A stretch of 59,380 bases of DNA, from contig VSNH01000006.1 in assembly GCA_009774215.1 (NCBI GenBank), positions 1 to 59,380 of the forward strand, in the 5' to 3' direction. The notes beneath the pieces were generated by a model, which was not told the origin of the DNA, searched no databases, and worked only from the letters and a program-made list of their open reading frames with translations. Below are positions 33,955-42,748 of this stretch, piece after piece. The position numbers and the translations under genes are program-made. How positions within the stretch are numbered: position 1 is the first letter of the stretch; each line of letters starts with the position of its first letter. The stretch comes from Lachnospiraceae bacterium (lineage in GTDB: Bacteria; Bacillota; Clostridia; Lachnospirales; Lachnospiraceae).

Positions 33955-35604
33955 TCATCGTTTCAGCCTGAATCTGCTCGTCTGCGTCTGCAGCTTGTTC
34001 ACCTGCTCATACAGCTCCGCGCTGACTGCCGCAGACTCCTCGCTGTTGGCGGTATTGGTCTGCACTACGTTGGAAATCTGTCCGAGCGCCTCGGACACCT
34101 GTGAAATCGCGGTAGCCTCTATCTGCACCGCATCGGCGAACTCCTCCACAGCGCCGTTTGACTCTGTGACAAGCGTAAGCGTCCTCTTTAATGACTCGGA
34201 CACTTCATCCACAATCCTGCTGCCTCTCCCGATCACCTGAACGGAGTTTTCTATCAGATCCTTTGTCGCCTTCGCAGCCGTATCGGACTTCGCCGCCAGA
34301 TCACGGACTTCTTTCGCCACGACCGCAAAACCCTTGCCTGCTTCGCCTGCCCGGCTCGCTTCTACCGCCGCGTTCAGCGCCAAAATATTTGTCTGGAAGG
34401 CAATATTCTCAATCGTGGAAATGATGTTTTCAATCTCCTGCGACGTATTGCTGATATCCGTCATCGCACTGACAAGCTGCTCCATCTGCTGGCTGCTCAA
34501 ATTCACCTGATCGCCTGTCATCCGCGCGTTATCCCGCATCTCGGTCGCCATCTGTATATTTTTCTCTGCGCTTCTCGCCAAATCCTCCGTCGTGGCAGTC
34601 AACTCTTCCACCGCCGCCGCCTGATCGGTCGCGCCCTGCGCAAGCATCTGGGAACTGCCGGACAAACTCTGCGCGTGCCCGAACACCTTGTGCTCCACAT
34701 TGTTGATATTGGACATGGCCGAAGAAAGAGAAACCGTAAAGCTGTCTATAGACTCAGAAATAGAGCGGAAATCACCGATAAACGGAACCGACGCGCTCAC
34801 GTCAAAATTACCGCTGGAAAGCTGGCTCATGATACGGTTGATGTCTTCTATATATTGATTAATCCGGTCAATGGATCCTTTCAGCGTTCTGGAAAGATCA
34901 CCGATCTCATCATTGGCATTGTAATTCAGCTCCACCTTCATGCGGCCCTCCTGCAGCGGGCTGGTTTTCTCCGTGATAAGCAAAATCGGCTTCACCACGC
35001 GCTTGATAATATAAATCACCAGACTCAGGAGGAAGAATAAAGTCAGCAAAAGCCCTAGGCCAGTGACAATGTGCATGGTCGACGCCGTCTTCTGCATATT
35101 CGCCTCACTGATCTCGTTAAGCTCCGTACCGCGCTCCACGACCTGTTCCAGAAGCCCCACCAGAACACTGAGATTGCTCATAATGGTTTCCTGATAATAC
35201 GCCTGCGCCTGCGCGGGATCATCTGCATACAGCTCCAGCACATAGATAGCCGACTCATGCAGCTGCTTGTGCAGAGGCTCGAGCTGGTTCCGCAGATCGA
35301 GAATCGTCTGATCCTCCGTTCCCGCCTCTCCGTAAAGCCACTGTCCCAGCACACAGCCTGTCGGATCCGTGCTGCCCGTAAACTCCGAACCGTTATATAG
35401 CGCGTTGCTCAAATTGGAAGACCACTTGTAATGCGCCGCCTCCGCCTTCTGCGCCCTCTGTAAAAGGGCGTTCACCGCGATATTGGCTTCTGAAGAATCC
35501 TCCATTTTATAAATATTTTGGGTTGTCAGTATACTGAAGAGTATCACCGCCAGCAAAGCTGCCGCAACCCGGGTTCCAGCCATAATCTTAATACTTTTCC
35601 GCAT
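33955..35604 (-). CDS. Methyl-accepting chemotaxis protein with extracytoplasmic CZB-like sensor
   Basis: Transmembrane chemoreceptor signalling to CheA. 549 residues: membrane helix 1 (about 11-29), external domain (30-178), helix 2 (179-200), HAMP (about 201-255), then methyl-accepting helices with the hairpin tip IENIAFQTNILALNAAVEAS and the EAGKGFAVVAKEVRDLA stretch. The external domain has His58-x2-Trp61, Cys84 in CVLGQW, and His112-x3-His116, the ligand pattern of CZB zinc-binding domains, which are usually cytoplasmic. No flagellar genes are in view. Ligand inferred (zinc or a zinc-coupled oxidant), not shown. Confidence 0.88.
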   Translation of the reverse strand: MRKSIKIMAGTRVAAALLAVILFSILTTQNIYKMEDSSEANIAVNALLQRAQKAEAAHYKWSSNLSNALYNGSEFTGSTDPTGCVLGQWLYGEAGTEDQTILDLRNQLEPLHKQLHESAIYVLELYADDPAQAQAYYQETIMSNLSVLVGLLEQVVERGTELNEISEANMQKTASTMHIVTGLGLLLTLFFLLSLVIYIIKRVVKPILLITEKTSPLQEGRMKVELNYNANDEIGDLSRTLKGSIDRINQYIEDINRIMSQLSSGNFDVSASVPFIGDFRSISESIDSFTVSLSSAMSNINNVEHKVFGHAQSLSGSSQMLAQGATDQAAAVEELTATTEDLARSAEKNIQMATEMRDNARMTGDQVNLSSQQMEQLVSAMTDISNTSQEIENIISTIENIAFQTNILALNAAVEASRAGEAGKGFAVVAKEVRDLAAKSDTAAKATKDLIENSVQVIGRGSRIVDEVSESLKRTLTLVTESNGAVEEFADAVQIEATAISQVSEALGQISNVVQTNTANSEESAAVSAELYEQVNKLQTQTSRFRLKR

Positions 35605-35750
35605 CCTCTTTTCTCCTTTGACATGTAATATGTATAACCGTTGCCAACAATACTATAGATAACGAGATTGTAGCATAACTGCCGCTTTATTTCAATCGTT
35701 TATCATAAAACTGTATTCCAAAATCTGTATCCCAAAAGGCTACTAACAAA

Positions 35751-35800
35751 CAAAAGTGCTAAACCACAACTTCTGACAGGAGGCTTAGCACTACGTTTTT
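35751..35800 (-). terminator. Terminator of the patA-aguB operon
   Basis: AGTGCTAA pairs with TTAGCACT across a 21-nt loop and is followed by TTTTG on the minus strand, about 60 bp past the amidase stop. A T-run on the plus side makes it possibly bidirectional. Confidence 0.7.
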
Positions 35801-35854
35801 AAATTTAATTTTGAAGGTCTGGCGGCACCGTTTCCATATTTGCGGTCACTTCTC

Positions 35855-36709
35855 TCATTTTTCCATCAGACGCCCATACATTTCCGGCCTGCGGTCCCGA
35901 TAAACGCCCCACTGCCTGCGCTTTAAATCTATCCCGTCCAGATCAAAGGCGTGAACGATCACCGACTCTGTCTCCCGGTCAGTCTCTTTCACAATCTCTC
36001 CCGTCTCATCCGCAATAAACGAGGAGCCGTAAAATGTCATCTCCGAATCGCCCTGCCTCTCCGTGCCGATACGATTTGACGCAAGCAGCGGCATGATATT
36101 GGCGGCGGCGTGTCCCTGCATCGCATGCTGCCAGTGCACTTTGGAGTCAATTCCAAGATCCGGTTCGGAACCGATTGCTGTCGGATAGAGCAAAATTTCC
36201 GCCCCCATAAGCGCCATGCACCGCGCCGCCTCCGGGAACCACTGATCCCAGCAGATGCCGACTCCGATTTTTGCGTACTTTGTGTCCCAAACCCGAAAAC
36301 CTGTATCCCCCGGAGAAAAGTAAAACTTCTCCGCGTAAGGCGTGCCGTCCGGAATATGCGTTTTGCGGTAAACGCCAAGCACGCTGCCATCCGCGTCAAT
36401 GACCGCAACACTGTTGTACATCACATTGCCGGCCCGCTCAAAAAAACTGATCGGAAGCACAACGCCAAGCTGCGCCGCCGTCGTTCTGAAACGCCGTACC
36501 GCCTGATTCTCTTCCGCCGAAGTTGACAGTTCCATGTGTTGATACTCGTGTTTCTGGCAGAAATAGGGCGTCTCAAACAACTCCTGCATCAAAATAATAT
36601 TCGCCCCCTGCGCCGCTGCCTTCCGCACGAGCGCATCCGCCCTGTTTAATGTCTCTTCCCTATCCCATGTACATGCCATCTGTGTGGCCGCCACCGTCAC
36701 CTTTCTCAT
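35855..36709 (-). CDS. aguB: N-carbamoylputrescine amidase-like nitrilase
   Basis: Carbon-nitrogen hydrolase expected to turn N-carbamoylputrescine into putrescine, CO2 and ammonia. 284 residues with the catalytic triad visible: Glu43 (MQELFETPYF), Lys116 (YRKTHIPDG) and Cys153 (GICWDQWFPE). The TPYAEKFYFSPGDTGF and ASNRIGTE segments fit the AguB group. The start at 36709 overlaps the stop of the PNPOx-like gene by four bases. No agmatine deiminase lies in the window, so the source of a carbamoyl substrate is not explained. Confidence 0.88.
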   Translation of the reverse strand: MRKVTVAATQMACTWDREETLNRADALVRKAAAQGANIILMQELFETPYFCQKHEYQHMELSTSAEENQAVRRFRTTAAQLGVVLPISFFERAGNVMYNSVAVIDADGSVLGVYRKTHIPDGTPYAEKFYFSPGDTGFRVWDTKYAKIGVGICWDQWFPEAARCMALMGAEILLYPTAIGSEPDLGIDSKVHWQHAMQGHAAANIMPLLASNRIGTERQGDSEMTFYGSSFIADETGEIVKETDRETESVIVHAFDLDGIDLKRRQWGVYRDRRPEMYGRLMEK

Positions 36710-37206
36710 GCTTCTCCTCCCTGCTTTCCACTCATATGCCGGATTTTCAACTCCCAGACTGTCAGAATCTCCCACTCGCGGTCAATTTCCTCTTCCACGC
36801 CATCCAAACAGCCGCCGCAAAACTTTTCCGCAAACGCGCGGATGATCCGGCGCTTTTTGGCAGCGTCCGCTATTGAAGCAGCCTCCCCAAAAACGATTAC
36901 ACTGCAGAAATCTGTTGTATATTTCTCCGGCAGCAGTATATCGCGTGCAATCACACACATGGATACCCTGGCATCCTTCGCAATCGCATCACCCTTATGC
37001 CCATTCTCTGTTCCATGAAAGTAGATACATCCGCCGCGGTACATATAGTTGACCGGCACGGCGTAGGGAAATCCTCCGTCGCCGATCAGCGCCAGTGTCC
37101 CCGTCCCATTTTTCTCCAGCAGAGAAACACATGTTTCCTCGTCGAGCGCCTGTTTCATTTTTCTCACGGGACGAAACCCCATCTGCTCCTTTTTCATCTG
37201 ATTCAC
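36706..37206 (-). CDS. Pyridoxamine 5'-phosphate oxidase-like (split-barrel flavin) protein
   Basis: 166-residue member of the PNPOx/NimA-like fold that binds FMN or heme. The start region FRPVRKMKQALDEETCVSLL and the strand pair FPYAVPVNYMYRGGCIYFHG, then a SMCVIARDILLPEKYTT stretch, are typical. A Cys pair lies in FCGGCLD. Starts by GTG at 37206 after GGAGGAG; an ATG three codons in is an alternative. Role in the operon unknown; it could be a cofactor-related oxidoreductase. Confidence 0.82.
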   Translation of the reverse strand: MNQMKKEQMGFRPVRKMKQALDEETCVSLLEKNGTGTLALIGDGGFPYAVPVNYMYRGGCIYFHGTENGHKGDAIAKDARVSMCVIARDILLPEKYTTDFCSVIVFGEAASIADAAKKRRIIRAFAEKFCGGCLDGVEEEIDREWEILTVWELKIRHMSGKQGGEA

Positions 37207-37249
37207 CCTTTATCTCCTCCACAATCCGCCGCGTGCATACCACATGATT

Positions 37250-37873
37250 TTATGCCTTCACTCCATCAAATTTCCTTCTGACCAGTTCTACGAGATATTC
37301 CGCCGTCCCTTCTACCCCGAGCAGACTGCTGTCAATCATGATGTCCTTGTGGTTCTTGTCGTCGGGATAATAACCCGCATAATGCATGTGATAGGAATCC
37401 CGCGCCTCGTCCACATCCACAATCAGTTTGCGGGCCTCCTTCACATCCATTTTGAGATCTGTCACACAGTTGTCCACCCGCTTTTCATAAGGCGCATAAA
37501 TGAAAATGTGCAGCGCATTCTCCTCCTCGGACAAGAGGAAATCCGAACAGCGTCCGACGATGATGCATGTCTCCTTGTCTGCCAGAAATTTAATAATATT
37601 CTGCTGCGCCTCAAAAATTTCATCCTGCCGGCTGTTTGTATTTTTTCCGAGGGGGAACTGCATACGGCGCAGATAAAACGGCGTGCTGATTTTTGCGCTC
37701 TCCTCCTCTTCGTCCACCACGGACTCCGGAAGATTCAGCTTTTTTGCCGCCTGATCCACCAAATCCCTGTCATAAAACTCAATGCCAAGCAGTTCGCTCA
37801 TCCTCTTTGCAATAGGCCGTCCAAGGCTTCCGAACTGCCTTGTGATTGTAATGACATATTTGCTTTTACTCAT
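37250..37873 (-). CDS. Cytidylate kinase-like family protein
   Basis: 207 residues of the AAA/cytidylate-kinase-like family, with an atypical P-loop TITRQFGSLGRPIAKRMSEL near the start, an IIVGRCSDFLL strand and a lid-like region with DPYEKR-type YAPYEKRVDNCV. A paralogue with the same layout is at 56142-56741. True substrate not known for this family. The start overlaps the stop of the amidohydrolase gene by eight bases, so it is part of the operon. Confidence 0.82.
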   Translation of the reverse strand: MSKSKYVITITRQFGSLGRPIAKRMSELLGIEFYDRDLVDQAAKKLNLPESVVDEEEESAKISTPFYLRRMQFPLGKNTNSRQDEIFEAQQNIIKFLADKETCIIVGRCSDFLLSEEENALHIFIYAPYEKRVDNCVTDLKMDVKEARKLIVDVDEARDSYHMHYAGYYPDDKNHKDIMIDSSLLGVEGTAEYLVELVRRKFDGVKA

Positions 37874-39491
37874 GATATACCTCTCTTCCTTCAAAGTAGT
37901 TGACAGCTACCTTTGTGTTCCGTATCCGTTCCGCCGGAATCTCAAACAGATTATCCGTCAAAACAAGCAGATTGGCAAACTTTCCCGCCTCTATCGTACC
38001 CATCACCCCATCCGCGTGGTACACCCGCGCCGCCCCCTGTGTGTACGCCTTCAGGATAACTGGCAGTGGTAGTTTTTGTGTGTCCGCGTTGCAGCCGGTC
38101 GGCAGACCGGCATCATCGCACCGAGTCGCCGCGGCGTAAATCGTCGCGAAGGGATTGATCGTCACGACAGGATAGTCCGTACCGATCGCAATACGACCGC
38201 CGCAGTCATAGATTGACCGAATCGGAAATTCCAGCTGACATCGTTTTTCGCCAAGCCTCCACACCTTGGCCCCGTTGGAAAGCGTGAGGTGGTAAGGCTG
38301 CATCGACGCGATCACATCCAGAGCAGCAAAGCGCGCAAGGTCATCGGGATGGATGTTTTCGATATGCTCTATTGTATTGCGCAGATCCCTTCTGCCGTTT
38401 TGCCTTTCCGATTCCTCATACATATCCAGCGCCATGCGCACGGCGCCGTCTCCGATGCAGTGCAGCCTCACCTGTATGCCTGCCGCGTTCGCTGCCGCAA
38501 TCTCCTCCTGCATCCGTTCCCGCGGGTGTAACGGCAGTCCTTCCCCGCATGTTCCGGGACGGTCAGTGTAGGGTTCCAAAAGGAGACCTGTATATGTCTC
38601 CGTCACGCCGTCGATAAACCCTTTGACACCGGCAATATGCACATGCGCCGATTTTACCTCACGCCGCATTGCCGAGAACAGCGTAAAGTCCGTGTAGTCA
38701 AAAAGTTTCGTATAGAGAAAGATCTGCGCCCGCAGCCCCTCTGCCCGGTCCAGTCTCACCAACTGCAGATATCGTTCTTTTGTCTCGCGCGTATAGTCGT
38801 CCGCAAACATTTCGCTGACCGCAGAAATACCGCAGCGGGCCAGTTCCTGCTGGAAATGACGGTGAATCTCAAGCATTTCCGATGCCGAAAATTCCATATA
38901 TTTTTCCATGGCTGGCGCATAGGCTGCCGGTTCAATAAACAGCCCTGTAAGTCTTCCCTCCGCGTCCCGGCAGACCTCGCCATTCTCCACGGCAAAGCTT
39001 TCCGAAAAGCCCGCCTCCTCGATGGCCTTAGAGTTAAGCCACATGCTATGCGAATCCGCGCACAAAAGATATACCGGGCGGTCGGAAATCACCGCGTCAA
39101 GACTTCTCTTATCCGGCAGCGGTGCGTCGTTCCACGCGCCTACAAACCACCCTGCCCCACGAATGCGCCGCTGGTTTGGATGCTCCTTGGCATAGGCCGC
39201 AATCCGCTCCGCGCACGCGGCTTCGCTGCCACACTCTCCAAGCGTGTCGCACACATAATCGCTCGCATCCACAGCGCCGGAGAACATGTGCGTATGCGCA
39301 TCCAGAAAAGAGGGGATAATCAGTGCGTCACCATAATCCTTTACAGGCAGTCCCCCGCAGTCCGGGAATCCTTCATAATCCCGCGGCAGCACCCTCTCAA
39401 TCATCCCGTCTGCCACCACAATGGCCGCCGGCTGCGGACATTCGCGCAGACCGGTAAACACCTGTCTGCTCCTTATGATATATCGTTCCAT
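37866..39491 (-). CDS. Amidohydrolase, YtcJ/AepA-like
   Basis: Metal-dependent hydrolase of the YtcJ-type amidohydrolase superfamily. 541 residues: N-terminal beta cap, metal-binding DAHTHM (about 66-71), the IAGVKGFIDGVTETYTG segment carrying the Lys ligand region, LHCIGDGAVRMALD (His), and GTDYPV near 440 (Asp). The C-terminal part returns to the cap (GTIEAGKFANLLVL). No signal peptide. Substrates in this family are mostly unknown; an N-acyl or amide bond is expected. Start at 39491 is the family start; it lies third in the operon. Confidence 0.88.
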   Translation of the reverse strand: MERYIIRSRQVFTGLRECPQPAAIVVADGMIERVLPRDYEGFPDCGGLPVKDYGDALIIPSFLDAHTHMFSGAVDASDYVCDTLGECGSEAACAERIAAYAKEHPNQRRIRGAGWFVGAWNDAPLPDKRSLDAVISDRPVYLLCADSHSMWLNSKAIEEAGFSESFAVENGEVCRDAEGRLTGLFIEPAAYAPAMEKYMEFSASEMLEIHRHFQQELARCGISAVSEMFADDYTRETKERYLQLVRLDRAEGLRAQIFLYTKLFDYTDFTLFSAMRREVKSAHVHIAGVKGFIDGVTETYTGLLLEPYTDRPGTCGEGLPLHPRERMQEEIAAANAAGIQVRLHCIGDGAVRMALDMYEESERQNGRRDLRNTIEHIENIHPDDLARFAALDVIASMQPYHLTLSNGAKVWRLGEKRCQLEFPIRSIYDCGGRIAIGTDYPVVTINPFATIYAAATRCDDAGLPTGCNADTQKLPLPVILKAYTQGAARVYHADGVMGTIEAGKFANLLVLTDNLFEIPAERIRNTKVAVNYFEGREVYHE

Positions 39492-39627
39492 GAGCGTTCC
39501 TCCTCCGCAGTGATTCCTCCATGCTCTATTACCAACCATACCCGCGCCGGATCTCGCGCCTGTCCGGCAATGTCCGGCTTGAAAAACCTCTCGTTTTCCC
39601 GGCTGCCACAGACGGCCGGGCTGCGTC

Positions 39628-40983
39628 TTACAGCAGAAAACCGCAGATCAGGAAACTGACAACCGAAAGTCCGCTTGCCAGAAGCACGTAGGGAAGCTGC
39701 GACATGGTGTGTTCCATATTGTCAATGCAGGCGCCGGTCGAAGCCAGAATCGTCGCATCCCCATAAAAGCAGGCGTGGCTCCCGAAGGCACCACCGGAAA
39801 TAATCGCACCCATGACAAGCACCGGATTCGCGGCAAGAGCCGCTGCCAGCGGAAACACGATTGGCGTCACAACCGCGCACATGCCCCAGAAGGAACCGGT
39901 CGTAAAGCAGAGCGCCGCAACAAGGACAAACGTAATCATCGGAAAAGTCGCCGCGCCAAGAAGCGGGGTCATCGTCTCAATAATAAAATCAGCCAGTCCC
40001 ATCTCCTGTGTGAGCGCCTGCACCGCAAAGGCCACAACGAGCAGCGTGCACACCGGAACCATATCGGCTAGCCCTTTTGTGACAATATTGAAAAATTCGT
40101 CAAAACTCACTACCCTACGGGGTACATACATGACAAAGCAGACAAGAATCGCCAGCACAACCGCCAGCAGCACGTCGCCCGACACGATTGCCATGCCCAC
40201 CAGCACTGCCATCGGAATGATAAAGTCCCAGATATTGCCTTCCTCCTCGTACCCCTTATACTCCTCGTGATTATATTTCCTGCTCGCGTCAGAGTAAACC
40301 TTCCCCGTCTGTGCCACCCGCTCATAAGCCTTTTTCATATCTCCCAGCTTCGGCATAACGCCAAGCGCAAAAAACAGCACCGCAAGAAGCGTAATAATTG
40401 GGTAAAAGCAAAACGGAATCGCGTGTATATAAGCTTCCATGCCGGACGAAAAACCCGCCTGCGCAATCATATCCTGCTCAAAAAACATGCTCGAATAAAA
40501 CACGGCCCACGTCGAGAAGGGAAGCAGCACGCAAACCGGGGCCGCCGTCGAATCCAGCATATAGGCAAGCGTCTCCCGGGGAATCTTTTTCTTGTCGAAA
40601 ACACCTTTCATACAGACACCGATTGAGAGAACGTTCAGGTAATCGTCCACAAAAATCAGAATGCCGAGAACAAACGTTGTAAACAATGTCTTTTTTTCAC
40701 TGTTGCAAAGCTTTTCCACCAGCTTGGAAAATCCAAAACTCCCCTTCGCCTCCTGAAGCAACGCAATCAGGCTGCCAAACAGTCCACAGATAATGATAAT
40801 CCACACATTATCCGCAAGCGCTGTCTGTATCTGTGCGCACCACTGCGTCAGAAAACTGCCGTGATAGAGCACCGCCGCCGCTATCAGCGAACCTGCGACC
40901 AAAAATTCCACGCACTTTTTTGTCGTGATCGCCCCGACGATGACAAACAGAATGATAAAAATCGCAATTAGTCCAGTGTTCAT
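39628..40983 (-). CDS. Na+/H+ antiporter NhaC-family transporter
   Basis: 451 residues with about 11 membrane helices. NhaC-type signatures are FVDDYLNVLSIG (about 110-121) and LDSTAAPVCVLLPFSTWAVF. Members exchange sodium for protons or for an organic ion such as malate/lactate or lysine. Its place between the aminotransferase and the amidohydrolase suggests uptake or efflux of the amine substrate of the operon; this is inference. The 136-bp gap to the next gene holds a GGCTG/CAGCC-type hairpin only. Confidence 0.88.
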   Translation of the reverse strand: MNTGLIAIFIILFVIVGAITTKKCVEFLVAGSLIAAAVLYHGSFLTQWCAQIQTALADNVWIIIICGLFGSLIALLQEAKGSFGFSKLVEKLCNSEKKTLFTTFVLGILIFVDDYLNVLSIGVCMKGVFDKKKIPRETLAYMLDSTAAPVCVLLPFSTWAVFYSSMFFEQDMIAQAGFSSGMEAYIHAIPFCFYPIITLLAVLFFALGVMPKLGDMKKAYERVAQTGKVYSDASRKYNHEEYKGYEEEGNIWDFIIPMAVLVGMAIVSGDVLLAVVLAILVCFVMYVPRRVVSFDEFFNIVTKGLADMVPVCTLLVVAFAVQALTQEMGLADFIIETMTPLLGAATFPMITFVLVAALCFTTGSFWGMCAVVTPIVFPLAAALAANPVLVMGAIISGGAFGSHACFYGDATILASTGACIDNMEHTMSQLPYVLLASGLSVVSFLICGFLL

Positions 40984-41054
40984 ATCTTTACCCCTCACGC
41001 GTCAGCAAAGGGCGCCTACCCGTCGGATATGCGCCCTTGCATCTGTTGTATAAA

Positions 41055-42425
41055 CTATAAGTTAAATGTCTTCTTCGTATCGGATAACGCCTCCCGCATC
41101 CTGCTGATCACATCTTTGATATCCTGCTCAGACAGCATCGCCGTCGGTTCGAAACGAATGGTCTTGGCATTGACAAGCGTCCCGGCAGTCATCACCTTTC
41201 TGGCAAACAACCCCTTCGATGTCTCATAGCCGAGCTCACAGGAGTGGAACTCCACCGCCAGCATCAATCCGGTTCCGCGCACCTCACGGATGATCTCGGG
41301 AAACTGGTCCGCCAGCGACTGGAGTCCTGCCTTCAGAACCTCTCCCTTTTGCGCGCACACACCCGGAATATCGTGTTCAAGCATATATTTGATCGTCGCA
41401 ATCGCTGCCGCGCAGCACAACGGGTTACCGCCGAATGTCGGGGAGCCGAGCAGCCACGGATTGTCAATCAGATCCTGCGTCCACATCTTCGGCCTGCAGA
41501 TAATGCCCGTGATTGGCAGGATGCCGCCTCCAAACGCTTTTCCGAAAGTCATGATATCGGGAGTCACGCCCTCTGCCTCACAGCGCCACATAGTTCCCGT
41601 ACGCCCCATCCCTGTCTGTATCTCATCAAAGATAAGCGCCACGCCTGTCTCATCGCAGATCTCTCTCACCTTTGTCAGATATCCTTCGGGCGGAATGATG
41701 ACTCCTGCCTCCCCCTGAATCGGCTCTAAGATGACTGCCGCCACCTTTTCCCCGACAGCCTGCAGATTGACAATCGCCTTCCGCATATCCTCCGCATTGC
41801 CATACTCCACGTGCTGCACCTGCTGAATCATCGGTGTATACGGCACCCGGTATGTTCCCTTGCCTCCCATAGAGACTGCTCCCATAGATTTCCCGTGGAA
41901 CGCTCCCACGGTCGATATGTACCAGCGTCCTCCCGTTGCGATACGCGCCAGCTTAAGCGCCATCTCCACCGCCTCCGCGCCTCCGTTCGTAAAGAAGCAC
42001 TGCTGTAAATCACCGGGCGTAATGTCCGCCATGGCCTTTGCCAGATATCCCCGGAGAGGATCAAGCAGCTCCTGTGAATGAAGCGCCTGATGGTCGAGCT
42101 GTGCTCTCACGACATCCAGAATCTCCTCATTTCTGTGCCCGCAAGTAAAAATGCCGAAGCCGCCCAGACAGTCAATAAATTTCTCATCGTTCAGCCCACA
42201 GCAGTAAGCGCCCTCATCATACCATTCCAGCACCGCGCCGCTCTCCGAATCCGAAGAAACCGATTTGCGGTATTTCAGCCACCCCGGACTGACATAACTG
42301 TCAAAATAATGTAAGGTATCGGCTACCATCTGCTTTTTTTCTTCGGGCGTAATTTCTTTGGTATCACGCTTAATCAGACTCACCACTTTATTTAAATCTT
42401 CAATTACCTGTGTCTTATCCGCCAT
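41055..42425 (-). CDS. patA: Putrescine aminotransferase-like (class III)
   Basis: PLP enzyme expected to convert putrescine and 2-oxoglutarate to 4-aminobutanal and glutamate. 456 residues; PLP lysine in MTFGKAFGGGILP (about 295-307), the CFFTNGGAEAVEMALKLAR and FDEIQTGMGRTG motifs, and an N-terminal extension of the YgjG type (YVSPGWLKYRKSV). The close match of the N-terminal region to YgjG favours putrescine over acetylornithine or GABA. First gene of the operon, after a leader with a terminator. GGGAGGAAAG precedes ATG 42425. Confidence 0.85.
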   Translation of the reverse strand: MADKTQVIEDLNKVVSLIKRDTKEITPEEKKQMVADTLHYFDSYVSPGWLKYRKSVSSDSESGAVLEWYDEGAYCCGLNDEKFIDCLGGFGIFTCGHRNEEILDVVRAQLDHQALHSQELLDPLRGYLAKAMADITPGDLQQCFFTNGGAEAVEMALKLARIATGGRWYISTVGAFHGKSMGAVSMGGKGTYRVPYTPMIQQVQHVEYGNAEDMRKAIVNLQAVGEKVAAVILEPIQGEAGVIIPPEGYLTKVREICDETGVALIFDEIQTGMGRTGTMWRCEAEGVTPDIMTFGKAFGGGILPITGIICRPKMWTQDLIDNPWLLGSPTFGGNPLCCAAAIATIKYMLEHDIPGVCAQKGEVLKAGLQSLADQFPEIIREVRGTGLMLAVEFHSCELGYETSKGLFARKVMTAGTLVNAKTIRFEPTAMLSEQDIKDVISRMREALSDTKKTFNL

Positions 42426-42465
42426 CTTTCCTCCCGCCTTTCCCTGATAAAATGTCCTGCTGCAC

Positions 42466-42505
42466 AATCGAGTAGGGAAGATCCGTCTTCTCCTACTCGC
42501 CGCGC
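42466..42505. repeat. Hairpin element upstream of patA (family E)
   Basis: On the minus strand GCGAGTAGGAGAAG pairs imperfectly with CTTCCCTACTCG. A related hairpin lies just upstream of mntP (55402-55443). Confidence 0.6.
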
Positions 42506-42553
42506 GGCCCGTATACTGTGAAACAGCCGCCTTCCATATGCAGGCCTGCGCAT

Positions 42554-42594
42554 AAAAAAAGGTGCGCCTGTGACACGTCTGTCACAGATACACC
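42554..42594 (-). terminator. Leader terminator (attenuator) upstream of patA
   Basis: Minus strand: GGTG and CTGTGACA pair with TGTCACAG and CACC, tetraloop GACG, then TTTTTTT. No minus-strand gene lies upstream, because the LuxR gene is divergent. So it must act on the patA operon's own transcript. Confidence 0.82.
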
Positions 42595-42676
42595 CTTGTA
42601 CCCGCTCTCATCTGAGCTGTTACCAGCATAACACGGAAATGTCGTATTTCCTATTACTAATTTCGACCATTTTCTT

Positions 42677-42726
42677 ATTATATAAAATGATTTCTACTTG
42701 TTTTTAAGTATTTTCTTAACTATAAT
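42677..42726. promoter_or_regulatory. Divergent promoters of patA operon and LuxR gene
   Basis: Plus strand: TTGTTT (42698-42703), 17-bp spacer, TATAAT (42721-42726), for the LuxR gene. Minus strand: TATAAT at 42677-42682 with an A-rich, weak -35, for patA. The overlap implies joint control. Together with the leader this fills the 323-bp gap 42426-42748. Confidence 0.68.
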
Positions 42727-42748
42727 AGACAAAAAAGGGGGCTTCCCT

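Noticed and set aside
38637..39659. Plus-strand 340-codon open frame
   Set aside because: Antisense shadow of the amidohydrolase gene, with the same composition bias and no start signals.
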